The notes beneath the pieces were generated by a model. That model was not told where the DNA came from and made no database searches. It worked only from the letters and a program-made list of their open reading frames with translations. 64,000 nucleotides of DNA from NCBI RefSeq assembly GCF_019396385.1, contig NZ_JAHKRN010000001.1:310001-374000 (forward strand). Reading direction: 5' to 3'. Within the stretch, counting starts at the first letter, position 1; the number at the start of each line of letters is the position of its first letter. This stretch comes from Nonomuraea harbinensis (lineage in GTDB: Bacteria > Actinomycetota > Actinomycetes > Streptosporangiales > Streptosporangiaceae). Positions 8,269 through 16,116 of the stretch are shown here, in pieces. The translations under genes were made by a program, and so were the position numbers.

Positions 8269-8690
8269 ACGACGCTGCTCATCCTCCGCGAGCTGCTCTG
8301 GGGCGAGGAGCGGTTCAGCGCCATCGCCCGCGGAGTGCCCAGGATCTCGCCGCCGCTGCTGGCCGCCCGGCTGCGCGAGCTGGGGCGGGTCGGCCTCGTC
8401 GAGCGCCACGTGGTCGACGGCGAGCCCCGCTCCCGGCTGACCGAGGCCGGCCGGGAGCTGGAGCCGCTGGTGACCATGATGGGCGCGTGGGGCATCCGCT
8501 GGATGCGCGAGCTGCGCCCGGACGAGTACGACCCGGTGCTGCTGATGGTCCAGATCAGCAGGGAGTGCCGGCCCGACCGGATGCCCGAGAAGGCGGTCAC
8601 CGTACAGGTCCACTTCAAGGACGCCGAGGCCGCCCACCGGCGCTGGTGGCTCGTGCTGTCCCGGTCGCGCGGCGTCGACGTGTGCGACAG
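8269..8690 (+). pseudogene. Decayed HxlR-family regulator, both ends lost
   Basis: From about 8269 the frame reads TTLLILRELLWGEERFSAI, the heart of an HxlR winged-helix domain, followed by GVPRISPPLLAARLREL and the recognition region. HxlR proteins start about 25 residues earlier with a conserved Cys and the GDRW segment; here the upstream sequence is unrelated. The C-terminal SCP2-like half stops matching at VDVCDS (about 8690), after which an unrelated short tail runs into the promoter area of the next gene. About 30 N-terminal and 60 C-terminal residues appear to be missing. An open frame 8188-8727 remains, so a fragment could still be made, but a functional regulator is unlikely. Confidence 0.6.
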
Positions 8691-8741
8691 CCGTTACACT
8701 GAGTGGGCGATCCATCTCTCTCAGTGACTCCGGGAGTTCGC

Positions 8742-8975
8742 ATGCGTAGGCCCCCTCGCTCGCTCGCCGTTCTCCTGACGGCCCTCTGCGTCGCCGTCAC
8801 CCCGATGACGCCCGCCGCGGCCGACCTTCTCGGCAAGCGCTACATCGCCTCCTACCACTCCGAGGCGGGCTGCCTCAAAGCGGGGCAGGAGGGCGTGCGC
8901 AAGCGGCAGTGGACCAAGCCCCAGTGCATCAGGTCCTTCTACGCGCTGGGCACCTGGGACCTTTGGGTGGGCTAG
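8742..8975 (+). CDS. Small secreted protein (77 aa), family member 1
   Basis: ATG 8742 follows CGGGAG. The N-terminus (MRRPPRSLAVLLTALCVAV to PAAAD) is a Sec signal peptide cleaved near residue 27, leaving a mature protein of about 50 residues. It holds two cysteines and the pattern C-x2-AGQ-x-G-x4-QW-x3-QC, ending in WDLWVG. The same pattern occurs in the protein at 12103-12318, so the two are paralogues flanking the two-component genes. Function is unknown; the pair of cysteines probably forms one disulfide outside the cell. Confidence 0.75.
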   Translation: MRRPPRSLAVLLTALCVAVTPMTPAAADLLGKRYIASYHSEAGCLKAGQEGVRKRQWTKPQCIRSFYALGTWDLWVG

Positions 8976-9019
8976 CGCCCGCCGTCCGGTGGCAGGCGCG
9001 CGGCCCCCACCTCGCCGGG

Positions 9020-11002
9020 ATGGCCGCCGCGCTGCTGCTGGCGGTGCTGGTGACCAGGGCCGCGGTGACGCTGCCGGAGTGGGGAAGGCTCTCCTCCGGC
9101 GCGGCGCTGATGACGGCCGAGGTGACCCGGCTGGTGGTGGGCCTGCCGGTGTGCGTCGTCGGGGTGCTGCTCCTGGCCGACCGCTACGCCCGGCGCAGGG
9201 GCGCGCTCGTGCTGGCCGCCGGAGTCGTGTGGATCGTTCCGCCCGCGATGTCCGACGTGCTCGCCGCCGTGGAGCGCCCGGGGACGCCCGTCGCCGCCGC
9301 CGCGATCCTGCTCGCCGCGGCAGGCACCGCCTGCCAGCCGCTGACGGTGCTGCTCTTCCCGCTGTGCCTGCTGCCCCGCCCGGCCGTGCGGTGGCCGAGG
9401 ACGGCCGTGATCGTGACCGCCGCCGCCGCGAGCATCCAGTACGCGGTCGTCTGGGGGCTGGGCACCCCCGGCTCGGCCCGGTTCGCCAGCCCGTGGGCCG
9501 GCACCGCGCCCGCCACGTGGGCCGCCGGCCTGCTGCACGACAGCCAGGTAGCACTCGACTGGCTGGCGCCGGTCGTGACGGCGGCGGTGACCGCCGAGCT
9601 GGCCCGCGTGGCGTCGAAGGCCGGGCGGGGGAGCGCGGCCCGGTGGGTGATCGCCGCGGCCTGCCCGCTCTACGCCTGTCTCCTGCTCTCCGACCTGTGG
9701 GGTGAGAGCTGGACGATGGTGGCCCGGTCGGCCGGGGTGGTGCTGTGGGTCGCGATGATCGGGCTGGCCGCCTCGCACGGCGGGCTGTGGCGCCTGGAGC
9801 GGGTGACCAGCCACCGCATGGCCCGCGCGTTCGTCCTGGCGGTGCTGGTCATCGCCGTCACCTGCGCCGCCATGGCGGCCTGGGCGGCCCTGCCCACCGG
9901 GCGCACCACCGTCACGGCCGTGGTCGCGGGCTGCGCGCTGGTGACGGGATGGGCCGCCAGGCCGCTCGTCCGGCACGCCGTCCTGGCCGTCGAACGCGCC
10001 TTCTACGGGCCGCGCGCCCGGCCGCACGAGGCGGTGCGGGCGCTGGCCGTCCGGTTGCAGCAGGCACCGCACCCCGGCGACGTGCCCGAGCAGATCTGCC
10101 GCGGCGTCGTCGAGGATCTGGGGTTGTCGGGCGCGCGGATCGCGCTGGAGACCCGCGCCGGCGCCCGCCTGCTGGCCGCCGCCGGGGCCCCGGTCGACGG
10201 CCCGGCGCAGGTCTTCCCGCTGCGCCACCACGGGGAGGTGGTGGGCAGGCTGGAGGTGGCCCGCGACGGGGCGAGCACCCCTGCCGAGCGCGACAGCGAG
10301 CTGCTGGCGCTGCTGGCCGACCAGGCCGGGCCGGCGCTGGCCGCGCTGCGGTTCGGCGAGGAGGCGCAGGCGGCCCGTGAGCGGCTCGTGCTGGCGCGTG
10401 AGGAGGAACGCCGCCGCCTGCGGCGCGAGATCCACGACGGTCTCGGCCCTCAGCTCGCCGCGGTGCAGCTCCGGCTCGGCGTCGCGCAGGCGTGCGGGCA
10501 GGCGTCCCCGGCCGCGCGGGCCCATCTGGGCACGGCGGCGGAAGTGCTCGTCGAGGCGCTGGCCGAGATCCGTCGCATCACGGCGGGGCTGGCTCCCGCC
10601 ACGCTGGTCGAGCGCGGCCTGCTGGACGCCACCCGCATCCTGGCGCACCGCCTCACCACGGACGCCGTACGGGTCACGGTCACGGCCGGGCCGCTTCCCG
10701 CGATGGCCCCGGCGGTGGAGACGGCCGCGTACCGCATCGCCGCCGAGGCCGTGACCAACGCGGTGCGGCACGCCCGCGCCCGCCACGTCGAGGTGGCCTT
10801 CACCACCGCCCCCGGCACCCTCACCGTCACCGTCACCGACGACGGGACCGGCTTCGGCGCGGACACGGTCCCGGGCACCGGCCTCCTCTCGGTCACCGAA
10901 CGCGCCGAGGAGGTCGGCGGCCACGCCGACCTCCACCCCACCCCCACCGGCACCACCATCACCGCCACCCTCCCCCTCTCCACCTCACCGGCGAAACCAT
11001 GA
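9020..11002 (+). CDS. Sensor histidine kinase (NarL type) with N-terminal membrane domain and GAF-like domain
   Basis: With ATG 9020 the protein has 660 residues; an in-frame TTG at 8963 would overlap the previous gene and is an alternative start. About nine hydrophobic helices fill the first 330 residues. A GAF-like region follows (about 340-450), then a HisKA_3 helix with the phospho-accepting His in RREIHDGLGPQLAAV (about residue 472) and a HATPase domain with N-box EAVTNAVRHA and G-box DDGTGFG. It autophosphorylates and passes phosphate to the regulator encoded about 390 bases downstream. The extracellular ligand is unknown; the adjacent tiny secreted proteins are candidates for related targets. 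Confidence 0.85.
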   Translation: MAAALLLAVLVTRAAVTLPEWGRLSSGAALMTAEVTRLVVGLPVCVVGVLLLADRYARRRGALVLAAGVVWIVPPAMSDVLAAVERPGTPVAAAAILLAAAGTACQPLTVLLFPLCLLPRPAVRWPRTAVIVTAAAASIQYAVVWGLGTPGSARFASPWAGTAPATWAAGLLHDSQVALDWLAPVVTAAVTAELARVASKAGRGSAARWVIAAACPLYACLLLSDLWGESWTMVARSAGVVLWVAMIGLAASHGGLWRLERVTSHRMARAFVLAVLVIAVTCAAMAAWAALPTGRTTVTAVVAGCALVTGWAARPLVRHAVLAVERAFYGPRARPHEAVRALAVRLQQAPHPGDVPEQICRGVVEDLGLSGARIALETRAGARLLAAAGAPVDGPAQVFPLRHHGEVVGRLEVARDGASTPAERDSELLALLADQAGPALAALRFGEEAQAARERLVLAREEERRRLRREIHDGLGPQLAAVQLRLGVAQACGQASPAARAHLGTAAEVLVEALAEIRRITAGLAPATLVERGLLDATRILAHRLTTDAVRVTVTAGPLPAMAPAVETAAYRIAAEAVTNAVRHARARHVEVAFTTAPGTLTVTVTDDGTGFGADTVPGTGLLSVTERAEEVGGHADLHPTPTGTTITATLPLSTSPAKP

Positions 11003-11036
11003 CCACCCCCTGCGGCCCTTCCAGGTCCCCGCCCTC

Positions 11037-11345
11037 AGCAGTGGGATCGTGGTCGTCCCCCGGACCTCCACCCCGCCTCCGGCAGGTGGGGGCGTGACCG
11101 TCACCCCCTGCACCTCCGGACTGACCTCGGCGGTGGGATCGTGAGCGCCGCTCTCTCGGTCTTTCGGACCGTCCTCGGTGGCGGGGTTGTGGCCGTTGCA
11201 CTCCCGGTCCTCCGGACCGCCCTGGGCGTCCGGAGGGTGATTGTCCCGCTCCTGAGCCTTCGCCCCGCCGCCGGCGGTGGGATCGTGACCGTCACCCCCC
11301 GGCTCCTCCGGACCGCCCCCGGCGGCGGGGGCGCTGGGCTTTCTG
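11037..11345 (+). repeat. Degenerate tandem repeat, about 45-bp unit, six to seven copies
   Basis: Units begin with versions of GGTGGGATCGTG at about 11040, 11085, 11131, 11175, 11228, 11273 and 11320, each followed after roughly 20-25 bases by CTCCGGACCGCC. Each junction can form a short G/C hairpin. In one frame the units read like GGGIVTVTPRLLRTAP, but there is no convincing ribosome site, so I do not call a gene. The array fills almost all of the 388 bases between kinase and response regulator genes. Confidence 0.6.
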
Positions 11346-11390
11346 GTTTCCGTCGGTGTGCCGGGGTTCTTGGTTTGGGGGAGGTTGTTG

Positions 11391-12068
11391 ATGACTGAGG
11401 GTGGGTCGATGGATGGTGCGGGGCCGTGGCGGGTGTTGGTGGTTGACGATCATCCGCTGTTCAGGGAAGGGCTGGCGGCGGCGCTGGGTCTGGACGGTGA
11501 GTTCGTGGTGGTGGCGCAGGCCGCCACCGGGGAGCAGGCGCTGGTGGAGGCCGAGCGGACGGGCCCGGATCTCGTGGTGATGGACCTGGGCCTGCCGGGA
11601 CAGTCCGGCATCGAGACCACCCGCCAGCTGCTCAGGGCACGGCCGGAGGTCAGGGTGCTGGTGATGACGATGTCGGAGGACGACGACAGCCTGCTCGCCG
11701 CCATGCGCGCCGGCGCCCGCGGATACCTGCTCAAGGGCGCCGTACGCGAGGAGATCCTGCTCGCCCTGCGCACGGTCGGGCTGGGTGGCGCGGTGTTCAG
11801 CCCGGACATGGCCGGACGGCTGGCCGGGTTGTTCGCCGCCCACTCCGCCGCGCCGGCCAGGGAGGCGTTCCCGACCCTGACCGGACGCGAGCGCGAGGTC
11901 CTCGACCTGCTGGCCCGAGGGCTCGGCTACGGGCAGATCGCCCAGCGGCTGTTCGTCACGGACAAGACCGTGCGCAACCACGTGGGCTCGATCTTCGCCA
12001 AGCTCCAGGTCCACGACAGGGCGGCGGCGATCGCCCGGGCGAGGGACGCGGGGCTGGGCTCGGGATGA
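11391..12068 (+). CDS. Response regulator, NarL/FixJ family
   Basis: ATG 11391 follows GGGGGAGG at good spacing. The 225-residue protein has a receiver domain (VLVVDDHPLFREGL, phospho-acceptor Asp65 in VVMDLGLPG, conserved Lys in GYLLKGA) and a C-terminal LuxR helix-turn-helix (TGREREVLDLLARG to KTVRNHVGSIFAKL). It is the partner of the upstream kinase. Possible targets include the flanking small secreted protein genes; this is inference from position. Confidence 0.9.
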   Translation: MTEGGSMDGAGPWRVLVVDDHPLFREGLAAALGLDGEFVVVAQAATGEQALVEAERTGPDLVVMDLGLPGQSGIETTRQLLRARPEVRVLVMTMSEDDDSLLAAMRAGARGYLLKGAVREEILLALRTVGLGGAVFSPDMAGRLAGLFAAHSAAPAREAFPTLTGREREVLDLLARGLGYGQIAQRLFVTDKTVRNHVGSIFAKLQVHDRAAAIARARDAGLGSG

Positions 12069-12102
12069 CCGGAGGGCCGCCATCCCGGGCCCGCCCGCCG
12101 GG

Positions 12103-12318
12103 TCACCGGTCGGTCCACAGGTTCCACAGCCAGCCCTCCGCGCACTGGTACCGCGACCAGTGGCCGCGGTCGATGCCCTGCTGGCCGGCGGTGATGCAGT
12201 CGCTGTGGAAGAGGAACTTGCCCCGGTGGATCGGCAGGTGGTCGGCGGCCGCGGAGGCGGCGAGAGGGGCGGCGGCCATCGTGACGACGAATCCGGCGAT
12301 GGCGAGCAGCTGCTTCAT
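12103..12318 (-). CDS. Small secreted protein (71 aa), family member 2
   Basis: ATG 12318 follows AAGGGAAC. A signal peptide (KQLLAIAGFVVTMAAAPLAA) is cleaved near residue 24-25. The mature part has the pattern C-x2-AGQQG-x4-HW-x3-QC and ends WLWNLWTDR, matching the protein at 8742-8975. It is convergent with the response regulator gene. I know no function for this family. Confidence 0.75.
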   Translation of the reverse strand: MKQLLAIAGFVVTMAAAPLAASAAADHLPIHRGKFLFHSDCITAGQQGIDRGHWSRYQCAEGWLWNLWTDR

Positions 12319-12568
12319 GGTGATGTTCCCTTCTGGATGTCGGGGCCGGTGGTCACCGGCTCTTCCGGACATCTGAAGCTTCGCCCGCCCCCGTTCCCGG
12401 GCGCATGGGTCACCTGACCTGTCCGTTCCCGGGTTCTGATACACCCTTTTTCGTACCAGTGTTGTGACGGTGCGTTCACGAGCTGCCGCAATTCAGAGTG
12501 ATTACGGTATTTGGCGTGGCAGGATTGTCGGTGAAGGGGTGGGGCGACGGAGGCATAGAGGAGCGCTT

Positions 12569-13471
12569 ATGCCGACTTATCGCAATATGAGAGGTCTGAC
12601 CGAAATCGTGGGCGGGGATTTCCAGCGGACCGGGCCGACCGCGTTGCGCATATTGGTGGGCTCGCAGCTGCGCAGGCTGCGGGAGGAGCGGAACATCACC
12701 CGCGAGCGTGCCGGTTACGCCATTCGCGGATCGCATTCCAAGATCAGCCGGATGGAGGGCGGGCGCTGCGGGTTCAAGATCCGCGACGTGGAGGACCTGC
12801 TCACCCTGTACGGCGTCGTCGAGCGGGCCGAGCGCGCCACGCTGCTGCTCCTGGCCGAGCAGGCCAACCAGCACGGCTGGTGGCACGACTACCGCGACGT
12901 GGTGCCCGACTGGTTCGAGGAGTATCTCGGGCTGGAGCGGGACGCGGAGCTGATCCGTACGCACGAGATCCAGTACGTCCCCGGCCTGCTGCAGACGGAG
13001 GACTACGCGCGCGCGGTGATCGCCAGGGGCCACGGCCGCGAGAGCCGCGAGCGGGTCGAGTCGCGGGTCGCGCTGCGGATGCGCCGCCGGGAGCTGCTGG
13101 AGACCTCCGGCCGCAGGCTCTGGGCCATCGTGGACGAGGGCGCGCTGCGCCGGCTGGTCGGTGGCCGCGACGTCATGCGCGCCCAGCTCGGCCACCTCGT
13201 CGAGATGGCCGGGCTGGCGCACGTCACCTTGCAGGTGCTGCCGTTCAGCGTCGAGGTCGCGGTCGGCGGCGTCGGCCCCGTCACCCTGCTGCGCTTCCCC
13301 CAGGCCGAGCTGGACGACATCGTCTACCTCGAACAGCTCGCCAGCGCCCAGTACCTCACGAAGGACGCGGAGGCGCACCCGTACCGGCATCTGCTGAACG
13401 AGCTCAGCGTGCACGCGCCCCCGCCCAAGGCCACGCCGGGCATCCTGCGCCGGATCATGGAGGAGCTGTAG
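12569..13471 (+). CDS. XRE-family regulator with DUF5753-type C-terminal domain
   Basis: ATG 12569 is preceded by GAGGAGCGCTT. The 300-residue protein has an N-terminal helix-turn-helix (LRRLREERNITRERAGYAIR with SHSKISRMEGG) and the long C-terminal domain seen in many actinomycete XRE proteins (ELIRTHEIQYVPGLLQTEDYARAV, LWAIVDEGALRRLVGG, QVLPFSVEVAVGG). Such genes usually sit next to a small DUF397 gene; none is seen here, and the next gene is a DUF574 methyltransferase, another common companion. It probably regulates a neighbouring or developmental gene. Confidence 0.9.
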   Translation: MPTYRNMRGLTEIVGGDFQRTGPTALRILVGSQLRRLREERNITRERAGYAIRGSHSKISRMEGGRCGFKIRDVEDLLTLYGVVERAERATLLLLAEQANQHGWWHDYRDVVPDWFEEYLGLERDAELIRTHEIQYVPGLLQTEDYARAVIARGHGRESRERVESRVALRMRRRELLETSGRRLWAIVDEGALRRLVGGRDVMRAQLGHLVEMAGLAHVTLQVLPFSVEVAVGGVGPVTLLRFPQAELDDIVYLEQLASAQYLTKDAEAHPYRHLLNELSVHAPPPKATPGILRRIMEEL

Positions 13472-13474
13472 GGC

Positions 13475-14284
13475 CTACGGCTTGCGGGCGACGCCGACCA
13501 GGGCGTCCACCTCCTTGAGCTCGGCCAGCGGGTCCGGGTCGGGCCGCCAGAGGGGGACGGACGCCACCCCGGGCTCCACCAGCTCCAGGCCGTCGAAGAA
13601 GGCGCCGAACTCCTCCCTGGAGCGGAGGTTGTAGGGCACCGCGTCGCCCTCGTTGTAGTCCTCCTGGGCCTGGTCGAGGGCCTCGCCGGTGACGAGGTTG
13701 ACGCCGTCCCACAGGGCCAGGTAGCTGCCGGGCGCCAGCCCGTCCATCAGCCTGGCCACGATCGCGTGCGCGCCCTCCTCGTCGGTCACGAAGCCCACGA
13801 TGCCCATCAGCATCAGCGCGACGGGCTGGGTGAGGTCCAGCGTCTTGGCCGCGGCGGCGAGGATCGCCTCGGGGTCGCGCAGGTCGGCCTCGACGTAGTC
13901 GGTGGCGCCTTCCGGCGTGCCGACCAGGAGCGCGCGGGCGTGGGTCAGCACCAGCGGGTCGTTGTCGACGTAGACCACGCGGCAGGTGGGGTCGGCCCGC
14001 TGCGCGACCTCGTGGGTGTTGTCGACCGTCGGCAGCCCCGTCCCCACGTCAAGAAATTGACGGACACCTGCATCATTGACCAGATAACGCACGATACGGG
14101 CGAGCAAGTGACGAGATAGCCGAGCGATATGCACAATGTCCGGAAATGCTTGGCTGAACTGGTCACCCGCCACGCGATCGACGTCGTAGTGGTCCTTGCC
14201 GCCGAGCCAGTAATTCCACATCCGCGCGGCATGGGGAACGGTGGTGTCGATTCGGGAGCCGGGGGGAGGGGTTTCACCCGTCAT
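13475..14284 (-). CDS. SAM-dependent methyltransferase, DUF574 family
   Basis: This 269-residue protein starts with the PHAARMWNYWLGGKDHYDVDR signature of the family, followed by FLDVGTGLPTVDNTHEVAQ (SAM-binding motif I) and VVYVDNDPLVLTHARALL. The family is abundant in actinomycetes and its substrates are mostly unknown. The 3' end lies four bases from the convergent XRE gene; the two often occur together, which hints at a shared pathway. Confidence 0.9.
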   Translation of the reverse strand: MTGETPPPGSRIDTTVPHAARMWNYWLGGKDHYDVDRVAGDQFSQAFPDIVHIARLSRHLLARIVRYLVNDAGVRQFLDVGTGLPTVDNTHEVAQRADPTCRVVYVDNDPLVLTHARALLVGTPEGATDYVEADLRDPEAILAAAAKTLDLTQPVALMLMGIVGFVTDEEGAHAIVARLMDGLAPGSYLALWDGVNLVTGEALDQAQEDYNEGDAVPYNLRSREEFGAFFDGLELVEPGVASVPLWRPDPDPLAELKEVDALVGVARKP

Positions 14285-14362
14285 GTGAGTTACTCCTCTT
14301 TTGTCGGGATGCGCCGATCTTCAACGTAGCCGCCGCACCCCTCCCTTTTCCAGCGGCCGGTG

Positions 14363-15421
14363 TCAGAGGGCTCCGGAGTTCTGTGCGGCCTGGTAGACCT
14401 CCATCGCCTCGTCCCCGAAGAAGGGGCCGAACATGAAGCCGGGCGCGAAGTCGTACGTGAAGCTGTTGACCGAGTTGAGCATGCCCAGCCCGGTCGACTC
14501 GTTGAACCCGAGGAACCAGCCGCCCCCGCTCGACCCGCCCGTCATGTTGCAGCGCACCCCCTGGCCCCTGGTCGCGACCGGGTCGTTGAACGCCCGCCCG
14601 CTGCAGTAGATCAGGGTCGAGCCGTCGAACGGCGCCGCCGCCGGATAGCCGAACGCGAACATCTGCCGCTGCCGCGCCTGGTTGAACGCCACCCCCTGCC
14701 CGCCCACGACGTCGGTCAGCGTCCGCCCTTGCAGCGGCGCGACCACGGCGGCGGCGATGTCGAAGTTGATGTCCTCGCGGGCGTTCCACTGCTGCGTGGT
14801 GAACAGCCTGGTCGCCACCCAGGTACCGAAGGGGCGGCGGCCGTTGTCGAAGGCCGGCACGAACGCCACGTTGCGGTGCGCGGCGCCGTTCAGCTTGACG
14901 CAGTGTCCCGCGGTCATCACCACGCTCTCGTTCGCGCTGGTCACGGCCGTTCCCGAGCAGGAGGCGTTGGCGCCCTCGGCGGTGGTGAAGAACAGCCGCC
15001 CGCTGGTGCGCACGACGGCCCCGCCGTCGGTCCACCGCAGGCCGGGGCTGTTGGGTACGGCCTGCTGGGTCTGGGCGCCGCGGGCCTGGTTCCCGGAGCC
15101 CTGGGTGCGCCACGGCGTCCGCTGGGCGGCCCGCTGCCCCGTCCGCGCCGCGTCGCCCCTGGCCGCCCATGGCTCACCCCGGGTGGGCCCGCTCGACCGG
15201 GTGGCGCGCCGGGGGGCCGCCATGGTGTCCATCGGCTGCGCGGCCAGCATCCGCTGCGTGGTCCAGTACTGCAGGACGGTCCTGCGCTCCGACGACGAGT
15301 CCGCGCCGGACCACCGGACGGGCCGGTGATCGGCCGTAACGGTTGCCTGTGCCTGCGCGGGGACGAGCGCGCCCGCTAAGGCGAGCGCGGCGGCGGAGAG
15401 CAGGGCGACTCTGCGGTGCAT
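14363..15421 (-). CDS. Secreted trypsin-like serine peptidase
   Basis: ATG 15421 follows GGGAGG; the longer reading to 15451 lacks a ribosome site. The 352-residue protein has a signal peptide cleaved near residue 25 (VPAQAQA), a low-complexity Arg/Thr/Gln-rich pro-segment to about residue 125, and a chymotrypsin-fold domain with His173 (TAGHCV), Asp221 (INFDIAAAV) and Ser298 (GGSSGGGW). It is a monocistronic extracellular protease. The basic Gln/Arg-rich pro-segment is unusual compared with the S1 proteases at 53.6 and 61.4 kb, which belong to a different subgroup. Confidence 0.9.
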   Translation of the reverse strand: MHRRVALLSAAALALAGALVPAQAQATVTADHRPVRWSGADSSSERRTVLQYWTTQRMLAAQPMDTMAAPRRATRSSGPTRGEPWAARGDAARTGQRAAQRTPWRTQGSGNQARGAQTQQAVPNSPGLRWTDGGAVVRTSGRLFFTTAEGANASCSGTAVTSANESVVMTAGHCVKLNGAAHRNVAFVPAFDNGRRPFGTWVATRLFTTQQWNAREDINFDIAAAVVAPLQGRTLTDVVGGQGVAFNQARQRQMFAFGYPAAAPFDGSTLIYCSGRAFNDPVATRGQGVRCNMTGGSSGGGWFLGFNESTGLGMLNSVNSFTYDFAPGFMFGPFFGDEAMEVYQAAQNSGAL

Positions 15422-15681
15422 AAGTACCTCCCGAAGACCGGAATCTGCCATCAGGAGGTACGCACGGACCCGCCCATCTTTCTCAAGCCGATCACATATG
15501 GGTATGGCGGGACGCTCGGAAACAGGGCGGTCGTCGGCCCGTGAGGTAGGGTGGGTTCACCGCGCAAGCCGTTCGCTCACCTTGGAGCCCCAGCTCAGGT
15601 GACCGGCTTCGGGTAGCCGACCTCCCCTCTTCGGCCCCGTCGCGCGCCCCCGACGTTTTTCATCTCCGAACGGAGAACCGC

Positions 15682-15966
15682 ATGACCATCCGTACCACCG
15701 TCCAGGTGTCCGGTGAGATCGACCTTCACACGGGCGTGAAGCTGCGCCGGCAACTGCTGAACGCGCTCTGCCACGCCACGGACACGCTCGTGCTCGACCT
15801 GTCGCGGGTCACCTTCTGCGACGCCTCCGGGCTGTCCGTCCTGGTCGAGCTCCGCAACCGGGCCCGGGCCAGGGGCGTCACCGTCCAACTGACCGGGCCG
15901 AGCCCGTTCATGTCCCGGCTGCTGCGCATCACCGGCCTGGACGGCGGCCTCGTCGAGGCCGCCTGA
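15682..15966 (+). CDS. STAS-domain anti-sigma factor antagonist
   Basis: This 94-residue protein starts at ATG after GGAGAACCGC. It is a single STAS domain: VSGEIDLHTGVKLRRQL, then LVLDLSRVTFCDASGLSVLVEL with the serine (DASGL) that is phosphorylated by RsbW-like kinases. Such proteins free a sigma factor by binding its anti-sigma factor. No cognate kinase or sigma gene is adjacent, so it is probably one of many orphan antagonists of this genome. Confidence 0.9.
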   Translation: MTIRTTVQVSGEIDLHTGVKLRRQLLNALCHATDTLVLDLSRVTFCDASGLSVLVELRNRARARGVTVQLTGPSPFMSRLLRITGLDGGLVEAA

Positions 15967-15994
15967 CCACGACCCCGCGGCGGCGGCACTTTGT

Positions 15995-16064
15995 CCAATC
16001 GGACGCGAAAGTCGGTCATCCCGCCGCCGATTGGGTCCTCCTCTATCGGCGTAACCCGGGTTAC
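15995..16064. promoter_or_regulatory. Two inverted repeats upstream of the sugar-oxidation cluster
   Basis: GTAACCCGGGTTAC (16051-16064) is a perfect 14-bp palindrome, 53 bases before the dehydrogenase start and typical in form of LacI-family operators. Just upstream CCAATCGG (15995-16002) and CCGATTGG (16027-16034) form a second perfect inverted repeat with a 24-base spacer. No regulator gene is adjacent. Confidence 0.45.
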
Positions 16065-16116
16065 ATTCACGTTGATCTGCCCTCACTTATCCCTCACGTT
16101 GACCGAAGGGAGAGGC

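Noticed and set aside
8972-10936. Long (654-codon) minus-strand open frame under the histidine kinase
   Set aside because: It is Gly/Arg/Gln/His-rich with no family signature, the usual shadow of a high-GC coding strand, while the plus strand has all kinase motifs.
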